Positions 33,635 through 36,238 of a DNA stretch of 36,238 bases are shown here, in pieces (the first letter of the stretch is position 1; the number at the start of each line of letters is the position of its first letter). The DNA comes from SAR324 cluster bacterium (GTDB lineage: Bacteria; SAR324; JACQKK01). A model generated the notes under the pieces. It had not been told where the DNA came from, made no database searches, and was given only the letters and a program-made list of their open reading frames with translations. The translations under genes were made by a program, and so were the position numbers. The DNA is taken from contig JACZSY010000009.1 in NCBI GenBank assembly GCA_022573975.1, positions 1 through 36,238 on the forward strand. Direction: 5' to 3'.

Positions 33635-33664
33635 TTGACAAGGCCATGATGACGCCATTACCCT
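33635..33664 (+). promoter_or_regulatory. Candidate promoter of the cobalamin-riboswitch transcript
   Basis: TTGACA (33635-33640) is a perfect -35 consensus. It is followed after 17-18 bases by TTACCC/TACCCT, a poor -10. The predicted start near 33671 lies right at the 5' edge of the riboswitch, which supports it. Confidence 0.45.
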
Positions 33665-33673
33665 ACCCCTCTC

Positions 33674-33838
33674 AGGTGCCCGCCCCGTGCGGGTGAAAAG
33701 GGAATCCGGTGTGAAACCGGAGCTACCCCCGTAACTGTAAGCGCCACGCGGAAATTTTTCCAGCCGCCTCTATTGCCACTGGGGCTGACACCCTGGGAAG
33801 GCTGGCTGGAGGGCGCGAGCCAGGAAACCTGCCTGAAT
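33674..33838 (+). ncRNA. Cobalamin (AdoCbl-type) riboswitch
   Basis: The conserved boxes occur in order: AGGTGCC at the 5' end, GGGTGAAAAGGGAATCCGGT, GTGAAACCGGAGCTACCCCC, GTAACTGTAAGCG, TTGCCACTGG, and CTGGGAAGGCTGG. GCGAGCCAGGAAACCTGCC (B12 box) closes the aptamer. This is the full class-I B12 aptamer pattern. A 7-bp hairpin CCGGCGG/CCGCCGG lies 75 bp downstream at 33915-33933, without a T-run, and could be part of the expression platform. Downstream in the same direction are the three lipoprotein genes. Confidence 0.95.
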
Positions 33839-34042
33839 TCATGCTTCGATACCCTTCGGAGGGAAGGCGGAAGTTCTCCTTGGTTTGTCAGGGCCAGGTG
33901 CCAACATGAGGTGTCCGGCGGCATTTCCGCCGGTGCGACATCATTTCCCTCCCCATGAGCGGCTTTGCGGTTGGCGGATCGGCGGCGGGAATCCGTAAGG
34001 GTTTCCCTGGCGTTCCGGCGCCGGATTTTCCACCGTGAGGCC

Positions 34043-35434
34043 ATGAACACCCCGTTCTCGGGATGGTCCATGGGATTTCTGTACGGTATATTTCTGCGCC
34101 GTGGCTCTCCGCGCCGTGTTCCCCCCCGGGAAAAATTCCTCCACGGGGCGGCGTCCGTGAGGTGGGCGGCGCCGGTGGTGTGTATCGGGTTGGCGGTGAC
34201 GCTGTTGAGCGCCTGCGGCGATCCGAAGCAGGGGGACCCGGTGGGGACGGTGGCTCAGTCCAGCGACCCGGTGCCCTCCGGACCCCATCTGTATTGCATC
34301 GTCAACGTCGGCCAAACCCTCACCACCTTCAGTCTCGACGACCGGAAGGTGCTGCCGGAGACGGCCCGTATCCTCGACCTGGACCCGGTGGGGCCCTGGT
34401 TCGACGCCACCTCCGGCGACGGGTTTTATCTGGCCCGCGTGGACGGCAGCGGGGCCGGGGCCAACGCCTTGATCAAATTCGACCCCAAAACCACCATCGA
34501 ACAGGCCCGGCTCAAATTTCCGCCCAACTCCAATCCCAATCAAATGCTGATCCTGCCCAACCATCCCGGCATGGCCTGGGTGGCGCTGAAGGGGGCCACC
34601 TTCGACAATTTCGCCACCAACGGGCTGTCGGTGGTGAACCTGTCCACCATGACCGACGAGGCCTTTTGCGACCTCAACGCGGCGACGGATACCTGTCCCC
34701 GGCTGGTTCCGGATCAGGAGGGGGAAAAACTGACCTCCCTGCTCGGGTTTTACTGGGATGCGGGCGGCTGCGGCGGCGCGGGCTGCGCCTACGCCGTGGT
34801 GGGCAACTTCGATGGAGGGGTGCGAAATGGCTGGCTGCTGGTGCTGAGCGTGGACGTGGACGGCAAACCGGTGTTTCAGGACGCGATCCGGCTGGGGCGC
34901 AATCCCCGGCTGGAGATGGTGTTGGATGGCGAGGGCGAGTTGTGGGTGGTCAACAATGGCGGGTATGTCCACTTCGGCGGCGACGGCGCCGCGGGCACGC
35001 TCCAGGTGCTGAATACCTCCCTGTTCGCCAATGGCTTTGCGGGGGACGGAACGCTGGACACGATTTCCGTCGCCGCCGATCCCGCCAGCTGCGATTCCCC
35101 GCCCACGCCCGACCCGGGTTGCGATCCCACCGGAATTTATTCCCACCAGTCTCCCGGTGGCCTGTCGGCATGGGTCACCACCTACCCCCATGACGTGCTG
35201 CGCACGCTCGATTTGTCCGGCTACGCCATGGATGCGTTGGACACAGGGCTCCCGGCGGTAACGGGGCCGTTTTTTTCCGTGCAGAACCCAACCGCCGCGC
35301 TTTTCGCCGGGTTGAACGGGTTCGGACAGGCGCGCCTGGGGGAGATCGATCCCGCCACCGGCGCCAAGCTGGCCGAATACGACCTGCAAGCCGGACAGGG
35401 CCCGGTGTCCTGCGCGGAATTCGACACGCCATGA
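34043..35434 (+). CDS. Predicted lipoprotein with beta-propeller-like repeats, B12-riboswitch controlled
   Basis: This is a 463-residue exported lipoprotein. The hydrophobic signal AAPVVCIGLAVTLLSAC ends in a lipobox with Cys58. The mature part (about 405 residues) has repeated blade-like units: HLYCIVNVGQTLTTFSLDD, NALIKFDPKT, GLSVVNLSTMTDEAF, WLLVLSVDVDGKPVFQD, LWVVNNGGYVHFGGDG, and LGEIDPATGAKLAEYD. These resemble YncE/NHL-type propellers. Bacteroides BtuG, a surface B12-binding lipoprotein, is a propeller of this general size, which with the upstream riboswitch suggests B12 capture; homology is not shown. The signal could also begin at GTG 34157, giving a classic 20-residue leader. TGAGG precedes the chosen ATG. 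Confidence 0.8.
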   Translation: MNTPFSGWSMGFLYGIFLRRGSPRRVPPREKFLHGAASVRWAAPVVCIGLAVTLLSACGDPKQGDPVGTVAQSSDPVPSGPHLYCIVNVGQTLTTFSLDDRKVLPETARILDLDPVGPWFDATSGDGFYLARVDGSGAGANALIKFDPKTTIEQARLKFPPNSNPNQMLILPNHPGMAWVALKGATFDNFATNGLSVVNLSTMTDEAFCDLNAATDTCPRLVPDQEGEKLTSLLGFYWDAGGCGGAGCAYAVVGNFDGGVRNGWLLVLSVDVDGKPVFQDAIRLGRNPRLEMVLDGEGELWVVNNGGYVHFGGDGAAGTLQVLNTSLFANGFAGDGTLDTISVAADPASCDSPPTPDPGCDPTGIYSHQSPGGLSAWVTTYPHDVLRTLDLSGYAMDALDTGLPAVTGPFFSVQNPTAALFAGLNGFGQARLGEIDPATGAKLAEYDLQAGQGPVSCAEFDTP

Positions 35435-35497
35435 CCTGGAAATACCCGGACAGAAATCCCATTCAGCCCGAGAACGAGGAAAAGGAGATGGAAAACG

Positions 35498-35953
35498 ATG
35501 ACACGGAAGAAAAAAATGCGGGGTGGATTTTTTTGGATGGTGGCCGCGATATTGTTCTTGGCCATTTTTTCCGCCGGATGCGCCGATGAGGGGGAACTCG
35601 CAACCCCGGAAATCGCGGGAACTTATACCGATCAATACGGGGATACCCACGAGATCACCGCAGATTATTGGGCCATATACAGTCCATGGGGGGATTCCAT
35701 CGTGTATATCAGGCAGGTGGACAACCAGAACAATTTTATCCGGGGTTTTAACGACCTCACAGTTTCCTACAATCCGGGCAAAAAGTCCCACCTCGACTGG
35801 ACCTATTATGGCGTAAACATTTATATGTGCACCACGGCTTTCGATGCGGAGACCTATGCGGAACTTTTCGATGCCGAGTCCGACGCCACCGATCCAACCA
35901 CGGGCGGGTGCGATGTCTCCGCCAATTTCCCCTGGACCAACCTGACGCCTTGA
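35498..35953 (+). CDS. Small predicted lipoprotein in the B12-riboswitch locus
   Basis: This is a 151-residue protein with a basic start (MTRKKKMRGG), a hydrophobic stretch and the lipobox FSAGC (Cys28). The mature part begins ADEGELATPEIAGTYTDQYG and is beta-rich. YTDQYGDTHEITADYW, SHLDWTYYGVNIYMCTTAFD (with Cys) and a C-terminal DATDPTTGGCDVSANFPWTN are its conserved-looking features. The two Cys may form a disulfide. I associate the TYTD...DWT...GC...PWT.LTP pattern with an uncharacterised proteobacterial lipoprotein domain, but have no database check. A strong ribosome site AAGGAG precedes the ATG. It follows the propeller lipoprotein by 63 bp. Confidence 0.8.
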   Translation: MTRKKKMRGGFFWMVAAILFLAIFSAGCADEGELATPEIAGTYTDQYGDTHEITADYWAIYSPWGDSIVYIRQVDNQNNFIRGFNDLTVSYNPGKKSHLDWTYYGVNIYMCTTAFDAETYAELFDAESDATDPTTGGCDVSANFPWTNLTP

Positions 35954-36003
35954 GGGGGGCAAATTCACTCGCCTTTCCCAAAGGAGCTGCCGGAAAGCGG
36001 AGC

Positions 36004-36238
36004 ATGAACCGAGCCTTCAACACATCTCGTCCCTGGTTGCCCGCGGTGACGCCGCCGCCGTATCTGTTATTGGCGGTGCTGCTGGCGGTGATGGCGGTTC
36101 TGGTCCTTGGAGGGTGTGGGGACGGCGGGGGGCAAAACTCCGGAGGGACCAATCCCGGTGTGTACGCCAACCGGGTGATCGGTACGCCCAACATCATCGT
36201 CCCGGACGGGGTCACGCCGGAACAATGGCCTTATTTTT
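36004..36238 (+). CDS. Third predicted lipoprotein, cut by the window end
   Basis: Translation from ATG 36004 gives MNRAFNTSRPWLPAVTPPPY and then a hydrophobic stretch to the lipobox VLGGC, about 38 residues in. It continues GDGGGQNSGGTNPGVYANRV. The reading frame is open to the last base, so the C-terminus is missing. Glycine/asparagine-rich sequence after the Cys looks like a surface-exposed linker. It lies 50 bp after the previous lipoprotein gene and probably belongs to the same transcript. Confidence 0.75.
   Translation, partial: MNRAFNTSRPWLPAVTPPPYLLLAVLLAVMAVLVLGGCGDGGGQNSGGTNPGVYANRVIGTPNIIVPDGVTPEQWPYF

Overview
The window is GC-rich (by eye a little over 60%), densely coded DNA from a Gram-negative bacterium. 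It encodes a GT9 heptosyltransferase-like protein, an LPS-type family 2 glycosyltransferase, several outer-membrane-type lipoproteins and a respiratory NADH:quinone oxidoreductase. No rRNA or tRNA was recognised. Gene content suits a proteobacterial or Desulfobacterota-like lineage, but the sequence alone does not settle the phylum. Short dispersed intergenic repeats, REP-like palindromes and in-gene tandem repeats point to a repeat-rich environmental genome.

Layout. 1-396 is a non-coding composite repeat tract. 397-7626 is a run of minus-strand genes: a TerB-like protein; a two-domain sulfurtransferase whose active-site Cys codon is UGA, read here as selenocysteine; leucyl aminopeptidase; a protein with two CDP-alcohol phosphatidyltransferase motifs; a VOC (methylmalonyl-CoA epimerase-like) protein; an Smr-domain protein; and a small hypothetical protein. 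8120-10962 carries transketolase and ribulose-phosphate 3-epimerase on the plus strand. 11317-21811 is a Complex I cluster with only nuoE, F, G, J, K, L, M and N. It lacks nuoA-D, H and I. It is interrupted between nuoK and nuoL by a decayed gene flanked by inverted copies of a dispersed repeat, and it carries a small coiled-coil membrane protein gene between nuoL and nuoM.

Downstream of nuoN lie an MNT/HEPN pair (toxin-antitoxin-like), a cis-prenyltransferase with archaeal/eukaryal-like features, a minus-strand polytopic membrane protein, an MBL-fold hydrolase, an M3 oligoendopeptidase and dihydropteroate synthase. 29422-33137 is a minus-strand operon-like group with overlapping stops and starts: alpha/beta hydrolase, heptosyltransferase, family 2 glycosyltransferase and a MESH1-type alarmone hydrolase. 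A 113-bp element with inverted ends lies in the middle of it.

The right end (33635-36238) holds a textbook cobalamin riboswitch followed by three lipoprotein genes in one direction. The first looks like a beta-propeller protein. This suggests a vitamin-B12-controlled surface lipoprotein system, perhaps analogous to the BtuG/BtuH lipoproteins of Bacteroides. This locus and the probable selenocysteine sulfurtransferase are the two most notable observations.
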